Of a DNA stretch of 64,000 bases, positions 33,836-44,075 are shown piece after piece. The translations under genes and the position numbers were made by a program. The notes under the pieces are model-generated. The model was not told where the DNA came from. It searched no databases and saw only the letters and a program-made list of their open reading frames with translations. The DNA comes from Alkalihalobacillus sp. TS-13 (GTDB taxonomy: Bacteria; Bacillota; Bacilli; Bacillales; Fictibacillaceae), in NCBI RefSeq assembly GCF_019720915.1, contig NZ_JAHKSI010000001.1, positions 248,001 through 312,000 of the forward strand. The letters run 5' to 3'. The stretch's first letter is position 1; each line of letters begins with the position of its first letter.

Positions 33836-34991
33836 TGCCGCTCTCTCCTCCCTGTTTTATTCGTTCAATCATTTCATCAAAATTATTGATGAAATCCATT
33901 TTGGTCGTCTCGATACTTATTGTATTTTTCAGAGCTGCCAGGTATTTTTCATCTGACCATGCCTTTTTCTGGCTCAGATAATATTTGTGGATGATGGAGC
34001 TGAAGAGGTGAGGGAATTTTAAATCAGTCCATAACACCTTATAATTTTCCTTAGTCAATGGATGTTTTCGGTCATATGCTCTCAGCATTTCACAACATAG
34101 GTTGCTATCCCATACATGCTGTTTCTTCATTACTTTCGAAAGAAAAATCCTGAGATCTCTAGAAGGAAGATCATGATTGACAGAGTGGAGTTCACTCATG
34201 AATACCTCATCGTCTTTCAGGATCATCCGGGCTAAGGTGAAATCTTGTTGGCAGAAAGTTTTTGATTCGAGGACTTGCGTTGTCCAATTTTCAAACTCGG
34301 GTTGTTTTATTTCTTTCAGACATTGACTCCCTAATTCAAGCATTTGATCGACATGTTGAAGGAACAATATCGAAAATGGATCTGTTTGGTGATTCAGAGC
34401 CAATTTCTTGAAGCCTTCAAGCTCTTGAAGCTTCCAGCGATATAACTTTTCCCATTTGCCGGCTCTTCTTCGTTTTTTACTGCCTTCAAAAGGTTCAAAT
34501 CCAGCAGATTTAATATGAAAATCCGCCATGAACTCCATCATTTTAGTTAAATGATTCTGGTCATAATAGAGTACTTCTTTTCCTTCATGGTGTTCATAAA
34601 GGATGAACGCATGATCCTCCGCTCCTATACATAAACCTCCACCCTTTGTTCTTATGATTTTGGCGATCGGCAAGCCATTATTCTGCAAATGGAGGTGGGC
34701 ATTACTTATAAAGAGCATTCTTCCGGGTGGCATTATGGTTTGTTTCAAAACCATCTTTCCCTGATCTGAATCAACCAACCATTTGGTACGACCACTTTTG
34801 CTGGATTTCAATTTAAGCCCTTTTACATCGATGGGATAATATGCCAATACTCGTCGGACATATTGGTCCACATCTTCTAATTCTCCTGATAATTCCATTT
34901 TTTCTATTGAATCGTCTGACTCCAATGATTCATCTTGTCCAATTTCATGATTGTCATCGTACAAGTCTCGTTCATGTTGCTCACTTTCCAT
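33828..34991 (-). CDS. CotS-family coat protein, degenerate kinase
   Basis: The 387-residue protein has an acidic N-terminal extension (about 45 residues), then an aminoglycoside-phosphotransferase-like CotS domain. Compared with the paralogue at 36383, the catalytic loop CHQDYGTGN is CQQDFTLARM (Gln248 replaces His; Asp250 kept) and the metal-site IDLD is ELHS. It keeps the RDLRxF element. So it is likely a pseudokinase or structural coat protein. B. subtilis CotS and CotI (YtaA) are the closest known relatives. It is co-directional with the glycosyltransferase gene upstream. Confidence 0.8.
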   Translation of the reverse strand: MESEQHERDLYDDNHEIGQDESLESDDSIEKMELSGELEDVDQYVRRVLAYYPIDVKGLKLKSSKSGRTKWLVDSDQGKMVLKQTIMPPGRMLFISNAHLHLQNNGLPIAKIIRTKGGGLCIGAEDHAFILYEHHEGKEVLYYDQNHLTKMMEFMADFHIKSAGFEPFEGSKKRRRAGKWEKLYRWKLQELEGFKKLALNHQTDPFSILFLQHVDQMLELGSQCLKEIKQPEFENWTTQVLESKTFCQQDFTLARMILKDDEVFMSELHSVNHDLPSRDLRIFLSKVMKKQHVWDSNLCCEMLRAYDRKHPLTKENYKVLWTDLKFPHLFSSIIHKYYLSQKKAWSDEKYLAALKNTISIETTKMDFINNFDEMIERIKQGGESGNE

Positions 34992-35042
34992 TAAATTACC
35001 ATCCTCTCATTTATAACTATGAAATGCCATGTTGTTCTACAT

Positions 35043-36173
35043 TCATGCATTTTCATAGACTGTTTGTAATTGATAAGCTACACGTTCAAAACCAAAAGAA
35101 TCTTCTGTAATCGATCTTCCATTCTCTCCAAGCCTGTTTCTCATGGATGAATCCTCCAGCAAGTTGTTGATATGCTTCGCATACTCAGATGGATCATCAA
35201 AATTATCAATGATGTATCCATTATGGCCATTCTTAATGACTTCTTTATTACCACCCCTGTTTGTCGTGATCAGAGGGAGGCCTGCAGCCATAGCTTCATA
35301 GTGGACCCTTGCCAGAGGTTCTTGCCATTGTGAACAGCACACGAAGATATCCGCCATCGAATAATAATTAGGGATATCTGCTGGTTCAACGAATTTAATG
35401 AATTTTACATTATCCATATAAAGAGTTCCGAGACGATATAAGTACTTTACATAATTATTAACAAAATCATCTCCGAACCATTTGGAACCTACGAAAACCA
35501 GGTATGTGTCAGGATTTCGTTTTATGATTTCAGGCAATGCCTGGATCAATATATGCGGACCCTTCACCTTACTTAAACGTCCTACAAATAAGATGACATT
35601 CTTACCTTCTAGATCGAGTTTCCTCCTCATCATCTTTCTGATTTCTCTTCCATCACTTGTCCATTTTGGATGGTAAGTGTCAAGGTCTACACCGCTATAT
35701 ACCGTTTGTACTTTATCTTTTGCATAAGGAAATCGATCTGTAATCGTGTGCCCTATGAAGTCACTGACTGTAACGATATTCGAAACGTGGGAGATGCATC
35801 GTTCTCCAGTTTCTTGAGCTAATTTTCCTTCTGCGAACATTTCGTTATGAACGCTTAATACATATTTAGGACCTGGGACTTTTGCATGTAATTGATTGAT
35901 CCAGATCGGCCGGTTACAGACATGGACTACGTCATAATTTTCTTTCTCAAGATGCGATATTATTCCATCCAGATAGTTTTCATTCTCGCACCGTATATAC
36001 TTGACACCTTGTTTTCGTTCTTCATTCGGCAATTTCGAATCGACTATAGAAAATACGGTTACATCATGTTTTCTTGCAATTAATGGTGCTACGGACTCTA
36101 GGTAAATTTGTATCGCTCCACCTCTAATTGCCGGAACAGGTAATTTCTCTGTTGCAATTAAAGCTATTTTCAT
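35043..36173 (-). CDS. cotSA: GT4-family glycosyltransferase, spore coat type (CotSA-like)
   Basis: Start ATG 36173 (MKIALIATEKLPVPAIRGG) after TTGGAGG, 14 codons inside the longest frame. The 376-residue enzyme has an N-domain with the GGA sugar-donor loop and a C-domain with VLFVGRLSKVKG near residue 205 and the EPLARVHYEAMAAGLPL nucleotide-binding Ex7E-like segment near residue 288. It would transfer sugar from a nucleotide donor. CotSA neighbours CotS in B. subtilis as here. The next gene on the plus strand is divergent. Confidence 0.88.
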   Translation of the reverse strand: MKIALIATEKLPVPAIRGGAIQIYLESVAPLIARKHDVTVFSIVDSKLPNEERKQGVKYIRCENENYLDGIISHLEKENYDVVHVCNRPIWINQLHAKVPGPKYVLSVHNEMFAEGKLAQETGERCISHVSNIVTVSDFIGHTITDRFPYAKDKVQTVYSGVDLDTYHPKWTSDGREIRKMMRRKLDLEGKNVILFVGRLSKVKGPHILIQALPEIIKRNPDTYLVFVGSKWFGDDFVNNYVKYLYRLGTLYMDNVKFIKFVEPADIPNYYSMADIFVCCSQWQEPLARVHYEAMAAGLPLITTNRGGNKEVIKNGHNGYIIDNFDDPSEYAKHINNLLEDSSMRNRLGENGRSITEDSFGFERVAYQLQTVYENA

Positions 36174-36373
36174 TCTCTTTCCTCCAAAGCTTTTCCAATT
36201 TTTAGTCCTTATCATGTTACGAGGGTAGACGAGTCTTTGTGCAACATACAGAATTCTTTGAATAAAAAAGGCGATTAACCTGATGGATTAGCCCTATTTA
36301 TCTTGTATGGACGAGTAACTAGGACAAATCTATTAAAACTCCCATACAAATATTATGAGAAAGTAATGTCTAG

Positions 36374-37477
<1,104 letters not shown>

Positions 37478-37490
37478 CAAACAGTACTTA

Positions 37491-37522
37491 GGACTTCATG
37501 GATTCTAATGAAGTCTTTTTTC
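37491..37522 (+). terminator. Terminator
   Basis: GACTTCAT (37492-37499) pairs with ATGAAGTC (37508-37515), then T7. Confidence 0.75.
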
Positions 37523-37609
37523 TTTCGGTGAAAGAGTGATTGTTTCCAAACAGATGTATTGATCGAACTAAACGGACAACTATTTTATACAATTAAACGT
37601 ATAACCATA

Positions 37610-37636
37610 ACATTTCCAAGCTAAGGACATATACTG
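37610..37636 (+). promoter_or_regulatory. Candidate sigma-K promoter of the SSGK-repeat gene
   Basis: AC at 37610 and CATATACTG at 37628 are 16 bases apart. The sigma-K form is AC then CATAnnnTA, so only the last A differs. The same spacing and same TG end occur before cotH. Confidence 0.45.
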
Positions 37637-37678
37637 CTAGTACATGCGTGCTCAATAGAATAACGAGGAGGTAAGTCT

Positions 37679-38209
37679 ATGAAAAATAGTAGTGCATTGA
37701 ATCATGAATCATCTATCAAAGATGATCAAAATGTGCTGGAATCAGAGGAAATTGTAGTTCTTCATAAATCTTCTGGTAAGAAGTCTTCATGCAAAAAAAG
37801 TTCAGGAAGATCCTCTGGCAAAAACTCTTCTGGTAAGAATTCTTCTGGTAAACACAGCTCTGGCAAGGAGTCTTCTGGTAAACACAGCTCTGGCAAGGAG
37901 TCTTCTGGTAAACACAGTTCTGGCAAGAAGTCTTCTGGTAAACACAGTTCTGGCAAGAAGTCTTCTTGTAAAAAATCTTCTGGAAAGCATAGATCCGGCA
38001 AATCATCTTGCAAAAGATCAGTTAACCATGCTTTAAAGAAAGCTAAAAAACATGGAAATGACAAATATATGTGGAATGACCCATATGGTTCTTCCAGCCG
38101 GTCATCTTCTTGTAGCAGCAAATGTTCCTGTGACCATAAACGAAAATGCCATTCAAAATATCGATTGCCTACAAAGAAACTTAAAGTTGCTCCAAAAGCA
38201 CTAGCGTAA
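37679..38209 (+). CDS. SSGK-repeat spore coat protein (CotG-like)
   Basis: The 176-residue protein starts after GAGGAGG. Residues about 28-110 are Ser/Gly/Lys repeats (SSGKHSSGKE type). Four nearly perfect 30-bp DNA units lie at 37841-37960, and Cys-containing variants flank them. A Cys-rich segment (SSSCSSKCSCDHKRKC) and tail KYRLPTKKLKVAPKALA follow. Repetitive Ser/Lys coat proteins such as CotG are phosphorylated by CotH, and cotH converges on this gene 315 bases away, so it is a good CotH substrate candidate. Confidence 0.8.
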   Translation: MKNSSALNHESSIKDDQNVLESEEIVVLHKSSGKKSSCKKSSGRSSGKNSSGKNSSGKHSSGKESSGKHSSGKESSGKHSSGKKSSGKHSSGKKSSCKKSSGKHRSGKSSCKRSVNHALKKAKKHGNDKYMWNDPYGSSSRSSSCSSKCSCDHKRKCHSKYRLPTKKLKVAPKALA

Positions 38210-38524
38210 TTAATTGGACAAGTTTGGTATTTTAGGTTAACAACCCAAAATAAATTTCTCAAATTTGTCCTATGATCCAATCCAATTTGATATTGAATGA
38301 GTGAAGGATCGTTGGGCAGTCCCGAAAAAAGTGCACAAACCTCTCCGCAACACTAACTAATACAGAGTCAGGCACCTCAAACAACAACTTACTAATAAAG
38401 TTGTTAGTACAGTGCCGAGTACATTCCAGTCTTTAGTGAAGAACAGAGGGGCTCAAACACTTTTGGGACAGCCCTTTTCTATTACACGGACGATACATAA
38501 TTCTAATGATTCATTTTAATGTTT
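38210..38524. repeat. Non-coding gap with GGGCAGTCCC repeat between convergent coat genes
   Basis: A degenerate copy of the GGACTGTCC repeat spans about 38312-38480, ending TTTTGGGACAGCCCTTTT, with an internal hairpin AACAACTT/AAGTTGTT (38386-38410). It probably terminates both converging genes. Confidence 0.6.
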
Positions 38525-39610
38525 TTAAAGGAGATCTGAAAGGTGGGCACGTAAGTATTTGTTTCGATTAGTGATGTACTTCAATATGAATTCAGGTTCA
38601 TTGTAAAACTGCTTTATGGTCTCCTTGAGATGAGGATCCTTTATTACATATGGCTCGATTTGCCGATACATTTGCTGGATTTCCTTTTCAAGATATTCGG
38701 GTGTAAACTGATTTTCAAGTATCTTTTTAAGAATGTGGTAGTATTGATTCTTGAATGAAGAAACATCGAGAAGTCGTGCTGTCAAGGTGTTATATCCTTG
38801 TACCGGAATGTAGTCATATTCCATCTCTTTCCCATGGATATCCCGGCCGAACGTCGCATCATAATCCCAGGGGAGGATTTCGAATAAACCGGTGTCACTC
38901 CTTCGGTACAACGCATAGTTGTGGATGAAGCCGTCAAAGTTCTGAGTGCAGACGACCCCTGCTAGCCATCGTAAGTATTTATCCACATCCAAGTAGTGGT
39001 GGATTTCAGTTTCAAATTCTTTTTGCGAAATCGTATTGATCTTATAAACGAAATTACCTAACGCAGCTGTATCCTCTTTAGTTCCCTCTTTAAGGCTGTA
39101 TCCGGATTCAAATCGTTTCTTGATCCCCTTTCGGATTGGGCTCATCAATGAAAAGTTCGCATTGTCATTTTCCGCATAAAAAATCGGTCCCTTTGGAAGA
39201 TTCCTGTTTTTTAATAAATATCGATCCACAGATTCAAGCTGTAGATAAATCCCTTGAAACTCACCATTGATCGTCAACAAGACATGATTTGATTTAGGTG
39301 ATAAAACGCTGATCGACTCGAAGAAATCAAGAGAAAGCTTATTCCTGATCAGTGATTTGTCAATATATTCCGCATTCAGGTGAAGTTCTTTAATCCCGGA
39401 CGTCACCTTTGGAAAAATGAATTGATAGGATTTTTTCGTGACCTTGCGGATGTGGGCTCCACGATAAAGCAATTGGATCTCATACTTGTTATCACCGACG
39501 ACCAATACAGCATCCACCGGATCCTCAGACCAGACGTCCTTTTTAAAACGTTTGTAGACGTCTTCATTTATGTGAATTTCATAGCTTGGAATGTCTCTGT
39601 TGCTGCTCAT
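38525..39610 (-). CDS. cotH: CotH spore coat protein kinase
   Basis: ATG 39610 follows AAGGAAG. The 361-residue protein belongs to the CotH family of atypical kinases: LLTINGEFQGIYLQLESVD near residue 112, a long central segment, LDVDKYLRWLAGVV near residue 205, and the catalytic metal-site ILPWDYDATFGRD near residue 247. CotH phosphorylates serines of CotB and CotG in B. subtilis and is needed for outer coat assembly. Here the SSGK-repeat protein next door is the natural substrate. Confidence 0.92.
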   Translation of the reverse strand: MSSNRDIPSYEIHINEDVYKRFKKDVWSEDPVDAVLVVGDNKYEIQLLYRGAHIRKVTKKSYQFIFPKVTSGIKELHLNAEYIDKSLIRNKLSLDFFESISVLSPKSNHVLLTINGEFQGIYLQLESVDRYLLKNRNLPKGPIFYAENDNANFSLMSPIRKGIKKRFESGYSLKEGTKEDTAALGNFVYKINTISQKEFETEIHHYLDVDKYLRWLAGVVCTQNFDGFIHNYALYRRSDTGLFEILPWDYDATFGRDIHGKEMEYDYIPVQGYNTLTARLLDVSSFKNQYYHILKKILENQFTPEYLEKEIQQMYRQIEPYVIKDPHLKETIKQFYNEPEFILKYITNRNKYLRAHLSDLL

Positions 39611-39996
39611 CCAATCTTCCTTTACACGTTATTCCTTTATGGCATAAGCCAGGTTCGTGGCACTAGACTTTCTTGTTTCCCAGTAACACTATATGAAATA
39701 GATTGGAATATGTACCTGTTTATAAGAGTGCATGACGGGGTATCCATATTTGACTCGAAAATACATTATACAGAAACTGGAAGTTATCATTTGTCGAAAA
39801 CGAACGAAACACATCGAACACTATAAAAATAAGGCTTTCTGAAAGTCAGTATGTCTGGTAGAATTAGGAAGTCAGTTTGGCTCAAAACAAAAACCACTCA
39901 GTATGATATGCTGTTGAAGGGGTTTATCTAAAGAATATTTTCAACCATATTCGCGATAACCGAAAGTTTAATAATGATGATGAAGGTGAAATATAT
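39611..39996. other. Divergent intergenic region upstream of cotH and the deacetylase
   Basis: No gene. It holds the candidate sigma-K promoter of cotH (39687-39713, minus). An imperfect hairpin (CTTTCTGAAAG) lies near 39834. Confidence 0.6.
39687..39713 (-). promoter_or_regulatory. Candidate sigma-K promoter of cotH
   Basis: On the minus strand AC (39712-39713), 16 bases, then CATATAGTG (39687-39695), about 80 bases before ATG 39610. It mirrors the site before the SSGK gene. Confidence 0.42.
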
Positions 39997-40734
39997 ATGC
40001 AGATAGTCTTGTGGATCGTCAGCATTGGGGCGATACTTTTTCTTTCATACGGAATCGTTCCGACTGTGCTGTTACGAATGCTTTCAATAGGCATGGTGAA
40101 AAAAGGGGAATTAAAGCAAACACTTGCTCTGACGTTTGACGATGGTCCGAATCCGGTCTATACCCCACAAGTGTTGGATTTATTGAAAAAATATGATGTC
40201 AAAGCGACCTTTTTTGTCGTTGCTGAAAAAGCTCTTGATCATCCGGATCTTATCAGACGGCTGAAACAAGAGGGGCATTCGATTGGAATCCATCACTATC
40301 ACCATACAAACAGCTGGTTCCTTACGCCATGGTCTACAAAACGAGAAATAACCAAAAGTGCGGAAATCATCGAAAATCTGACTGGCGTAAAACCAGTTTA
40401 TTATCGTCCTCCATATGGACGATTCAATTTGTTTACGAATATTTTTGCAAGAGGTTATACAATTGTGCTCTGGTCTGCGATTTTTCAAGATTGGCGAAAA
40501 GGACCTGATTCGAGCGGATTACAACAGCGTTTGATCGCCCAGATATCAGAAGGGCAGATTTACCTGCTTCATGATGATGGTGAGGATGGTGGAGCAGATT
40601 CAGATGCCCCGATACAGATGATCGAAGCACTGAAAAGATTCCTTCCACATGTACGACGCCGTGGTTTCCATTGTGTGTCGTTAGAGGAACACCTGGGTAA
40701 AAAAACAACAGTAGAACAGAAGTGGTCGGTATGA
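39997..40734 (+). CDS. Polysaccharide deacetylase (NodB family)
   Basis: The 245-residue protein has an N-terminal membrane helix (residues 3-26) and a NodB domain: LTFDDGPNP with the metal/catalytic Asp pair near residue 47, GHSIGIHHYHH with the zinc His pair near residue 98, RPPYGRFN near residue 135, and LLHDDGEDGG near residue 190. It would remove acetyl groups from an extracellular polymer. It overlaps the next gene by 4 bases, so the product works with DedA and the glycosyltransferase that follow. Confidence 0.88.
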   Translation: MQIVLWIVSIGAILFLSYGIVPTVLLRMLSIGMVKKGELKQTLALTFDDGPNPVYTPQVLDLLKKYDVKATFFVVAEKALDHPDLIRRLKQEGHSIGIHHYHHTNSWFLTPWSTKREITKSAEIIENLTGVKPVYYRPPYGRFNLFTNIFARGYTIVLWSAIFQDWRKGPDSSGLQQRLIAQISEGQIYLLHDDGEDGGADSDAPIQMIEALKRFLPHVRRRGFHCVSLEEHLGKKTTVEQKWSV

Positions 40735-41321
40735 ATCAGGAAAACATCATGTTTGCCCTTGAAACCTATGGATATTGGATCATACTTGTTACGCTTTTTT
40801 GCGGTGTCATCGGAATTCCTGCACCCGAAGAGACGTTTCTTGTCTTGATTGGCATGCTTACCGCACAACATCACCTGGAGATGATTTGGACTGGGCTCAG
40901 CGCTTTTTGCGGCAGTCTTTCAGGTATGTTGACCGCTTATTTGATCGGGCGGTTTCTTGGCCTTCCTTTCATGGCAAAATACGGGCGTTTTTTAAAAGTC
41001 ACTCCAGCTCGTTGGGAGAGGATGAGTGCCAAATTCCATCGTTATGGGACTTTGACGATTTTATTCGGACTGTTCATTCCGGGTTTGAGGCAGCTTGCAC
41101 CTTATATTGCAGGCACAAGCCGTTATCCATTTGTGGTATATATGGTCTTCTCAATTATCGGAAGTGCGCTTTGGGCGCTCAGTTATATTATCGTTGGTTT
41201 CTTTATCGGCGACCAAATCCCGTTAAATTATCTTCCGTGGGTCGGTGTGGCAGCATTATTGCTCTTCATCGGAACGATATTGATCAAAAAAAGAAGCATG
41301 AAAGGAGGGAGCAGAGCATGA
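40731..41321 (+). CDS. DedA-family membrane protein
   Basis: ATG 40731 overlaps the deacetylase stop (ATGA). The 196-residue protein has GIPAPEETFLVLIGML near residue 25, FGLFIPGLRQLAPYIAGTSRYP near residue 105 (DedA R-x3-G element), and about five helices with a basic tail. Related proteins flip undecaprenyl phosphate or lipids, which fits a glycan operon. A second DedA in the window is at 18369. Confidence 0.88.
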   Translation: MNQENIMFALETYGYWIILVTLFCGVIGIPAPEETFLVLIGMLTAQHHLEMIWTGLSAFCGSLSGMLTAYLIGRFLGLPFMAKYGRFLKVTPARWERMSAKFHRYGTLTILFGLFIPGLRQLAPYIAGTSRYPFVVYMVFSIIGSALWALSYIIVGFFIGDQIPLNYLPWVGVAALLLFIGTILIKKRSMKGGSRA

Positions 41322-42448
41322 AGAAAATATTGTTTTTACCGTTGTTCCAAATGCCATCAGGCCATCACCGGGCAGCGGATGCTTTGATTGATTCGATCGA
41401 AAATTTGGATGAAACGATCATTTGTAGAAAGATTGATTTCCTTAGCTATTGGAATGAGCCATTGGAAAAGGCGATTGGAAATATGTATTTAAAATGGATC
41501 AGCTCGCTCCCAAAAACCTATCATTGGGTATACAAACGGTTTATGTATGAACCGAAAGACCAGCAGACTTCCTTGTCGATCGATTATGTGAACATGCTCG
41601 GTTTTGAAGAGAAGATGCTCGAATTATTGAAAGAAGAAAAACCTGATTTGATCGTCTGTACGCATTGTTTCCCATCGGCGATTGTGAGCCGTTTAAAACG
41701 GAAGCATCGGACTTCGATCCCCACTGTGAACGTCTATACGGACTTTTTCGTAAATGGCATTTGGGGGAAAGAGCATATTGATCTCCATCTGGTAAATGAT
41801 GTATCGATGAAAAGAGTTCTGATGGAACAGTACGATGTAAGGGAGGATCAGATTTCGATCACTGGCATTCCGACGAGTGATGATATCGTATCTTATTCTG
41901 AGCGTCACCCGTCCGATAAAAAGCACATCCTTGTTGCAGGCGGGAGCAGCGGTGTCGGGAACATCCTTCCAATGTTGAAAAGTGTTCGAGGAAATGCACG
42001 TTATCATTATACCGTTCTATGCGGTAAAAATGATAAGCTATTCAGAGAATTGAAGTCTTGGAATCTAGCACATATCCAGCCGGAGGGATATATCGAAAGC
42101 CGCGAAAAGATGAATATGCTATACGAACGTGCAGATGCTATCATTACAAAACCGGGAGGCATCACGATCAGTGAGGCTCTAAAAAAACGGTTGATCATAT
42201 TTGTCCACTCCGCTTTACCTGGACAAGAGCAATTCAATCTAAAAGGACTGGAAGAAAAACGGCTGATCATACCGCTTGAAGATCAGCAATCTGAACACGA
42301 AATTGCACTTATACTTGAAAATGAATGGCGCCGGAAGCAGATTTTCAGCCGGATGGATGAATATCTCGCTGCTACAGAGAGCTCTGCCAAAAAGGAAATC
42401 GTCAAATTGATGGATTCTCCCGCAATGCTCAACATGCAACCTGGGTAA
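41318..42448 (+). CDS. MGDG-synthase-type glycosyltransferase (GT28)
   Basis: The true start is ATG 41318 after AAAGGAGGGAG, overlapping the DedA stop by 4 bases; the longer open frame upstream is a shadow. The 376-residue enzyme has the MGDG-synthase N-motif MPSGHHRAADAL near residue 11, HCFPSAIVS near residue 117, and the GT28 donor site AIITKPGGITISEAL near residue 275. Like UgtP it would add glucose or galactose to a lipid. With the deacetylase and DedA genes it looks like a glycolipid or polymer export unit. Confidence 0.9.
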   Translation: MKKILFLPLFQMPSGHHRAADALIDSIENLDETIICRKIDFLSYWNEPLEKAIGNMYLKWISSLPKTYHWVYKRFMYEPKDQQTSLSIDYVNMLGFEEKMLELLKEEKPDLIVCTHCFPSAIVSRLKRKHRTSIPTVNVYTDFFVNGIWGKEHIDLHLVNDVSMKRVLMEQYDVREDQISITGIPTSDDIVSYSERHPSDKKHILVAGGSSGVGNILPMLKSVRGNARYHYTVLCGKNDKLFRELKSWNLAHIQPEGYIESREKMNMLYERADAIITKPGGITISEALKKRLIIFVHSALPGQEQFNLKGLEEKRLIIPLEDQQSEHEIALILENEWRRKQIFSRMDEYLAATESSAKKEIVKLMDSPAMLNMQPG

Positions 42449-42484
42449 ATGGAATAGCTCAGCCTTTAATACGCGAATCTATTT

Positions 42485-42514
42485 AAAAAGCCGACATTTT
42501 TTTGTCGGCTTTTT
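42485..42514 (+). terminator. Rho-independent terminator (bidirectional)
   Basis: AAAAAGCCGACA (42485-42496) pairs perfectly with TGTCGGCTTTTT (42503-42514). Confidence 0.85.
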
Positions 42515-42574
42515 ATGTTAGGATAATGGTAGAATATAGTAAAAAGCGGTAAAAGTGCGTAGGAGGAGAGGTTA

Positions 42575-43414
42575 TTGAAAAATCGATTGAGTGTATCCGG
42601 AAGTACGATCATGTCTGATCCTGCTCAATTTGAAAAGTTGTTTTGGGAGGGGAGCGAGGACGTTGAAATCGGTGAATTTGATAGTCAACCATCGTTTGAT
42701 CGATTTTTGAAATTGTGCAGAAAAAAGAATGCGATCTTCGGAGTCCATTCTCCTCTTTTCAAGAACGGAAGCAAATACGATTTGATCGAAAAGGTTCAAG
42801 TGGAGCCGGAACATGCTTGGGTACAATTAGAAAAAGAAGCTGAAAAACTATCCCAGCTTGGAGCAGAATATATTCTTGTCCATTTTCCTTATTTTAAAAG
42901 CAAAAAGACAGAAACCGATCCGAATAAGCTGATAGAATATGGATTGAAAAGGCTTCACGTAATCCAAGAAAAATACCAGATCTCTATCGTGTGTGAACCC
43001 AAGCTTGGTTTTCAGCGTTCTCCTGATGGCATCCGTTACCTGCATCATTTTCCAGAAGACACATGGAGGCAGTATGGTTTGAAACTTTGCATCGATATCG
43101 GGGATTACTTGATCGCAACCGGAAAACTTGCAATGGAGTATATTTCGAAATGGGAAAAACATATACATGTGGCCCATATACATAACGTGGCGTTCATAGG
43201 TGATAAATATATTTGGACCCCTGTCCATCCTTCCTATGAGGGAAACCTTGAGCATTACGAGCTAGAACCGATTCTTCGTTATCTGGCGGGGATAGGAGGC
43301 ATCAGGTTCGTATTCGAGCATACTCCACATTTGACCCCAAGTGATGAGTTCGTTGAAGAAGGTTATCAGTGGGTGAAAAGCATAATAAAAGATGAGATGT
43401 GCCGGGTGAGGTAG
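42575..43414 (+). CDS. TIM-barrel sugar isomerase/endonuclease IV-like protein
   Basis: TTG 42575 follows AGGAGGAGAGG. The 279-residue protein resembles the AP_endonuc_2 (xylose isomerase-like) fold: FGVHSPLF, LVHFPYF, ICEP-like VCEPKLG, LCIDIGDYL, HVAHIHNV and VFEHTPHLTP are successive strand ends with His, Glu and Asp that could bind metal. It could be a sugar phosphate isomerase/epimerase; substrate unknown. Confidence 0.78.
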   Translation: MKNRLSVSGSTIMSDPAQFEKLFWEGSEDVEIGEFDSQPSFDRFLKLCRKKNAIFGVHSPLFKNGSKYDLIEKVQVEPEHAWVQLEKEAEKLSQLGAEYILVHFPYFKSKKTETDPNKLIEYGLKRLHVIQEKYQISIVCEPKLGFQRSPDGIRYLHHFPEDTWRQYGLKLCIDIGDYLIATGKLAMEYISKWEKHIHVAHIHNVAFIGDKYIWTPVHPSYEGNLEHYELEPILRYLAGIGGIRFVFEHTPHLTPSDEFVEEGYQWVKSIIKDEMCRVR

Positions 43415-44075
43415 ATCTTTGTTTCTATCTGGATTTGCATTTAATGGAAATTGGGGCTTCATGAGCACCTTGAAAAATCTGTTTTTCGCTTTTTCAGGGG
43501 TTCATAACGTCTTCGTCTACTTCAAATTCTATTTCAACTGTATGAGGCGCGACTCTCCTTCCATAGACACATTCCTGATGAAAAAAGGTGGCTCAAACGT
43601 TTTTATATCAATTTTATGCGGATCCGCACAGTTATTCAGAAAAAGACTCAAGAAGCATTAAACCCATGCAGTATTTATCTAACGGGTTTATTTCAGAGGT
43701 GCAAACAAGTAAATATCAAAGCAAAACGCACTGGATTCTCAACGAAATTAACAGTGCGTTTTTTATTGTTTTATCAACACTAAGCTGATTTTTGTGGCTT
43801 AATCTAATATGAATTCACATACCATTTCACAAGGGAGGAAATAAAGAGTTTGAAGATACAGAAATGTTTAACAACTTAATCAATAATGTCAACCCACAAC
43901 CAACTGAAAGCAGCAAGTCTACTACTCGCTATTTTCCATAAAAAGACAAAAAAATTTACTTTTATTCTATAGACGAGTCATTATGACGTGACCTTTTTAT
44001 ATGGCGAGATTTCGTACTTCAAAACTAGCGCAGTTGATTAACTGAAACCACATAAAAACAAAGGAGAACAAAAAA
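43415..44075. other. 660-base gap with short open frames and a terminator
   Basis: No gene is convincing. A frame from GTG about 43587 to 43788 reads AQTFLYQFYADPHSYSEKD, and another near 43845-43940 reads EFEDTEMFNNLINNVNP and ends RYFP; both look protein-like but lack starts, so they may be gene scraps. A terminator is at 43723-43764. GTCATTATGAC (43978-43988) is a palindrome before the DUF4386 gene. Confidence 0.4.
43723..43764 (+). terminator. Rho-independent terminator
   Basis: AAAACGCACTG (43723-43733) pairs perfectly with CAGTGCGTTTT (43752-43762), followed by more T. Confidence 0.75.

Noticed and set aside
37841-37960. Regular 30-bp repeats as a possible CRISPR array
   Set aside because: The units are head-to-tail with no spacers and are in frame within a coding gene.
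37716-38280. Long minus-strand frames opposite the SSGK repeat, rich in Cys or Leu/Glu
   Set aside because: They mirror the low-complexity repeat in other frames and have no ribosome binding sites.
40775-41317. N-terminal extension of the MGDG-type glycosyltransferase frame
   Set aside because: It is the DedA gene read in another frame; the true start at 41318 has AAAGGAGGGAG and the family N-motif.
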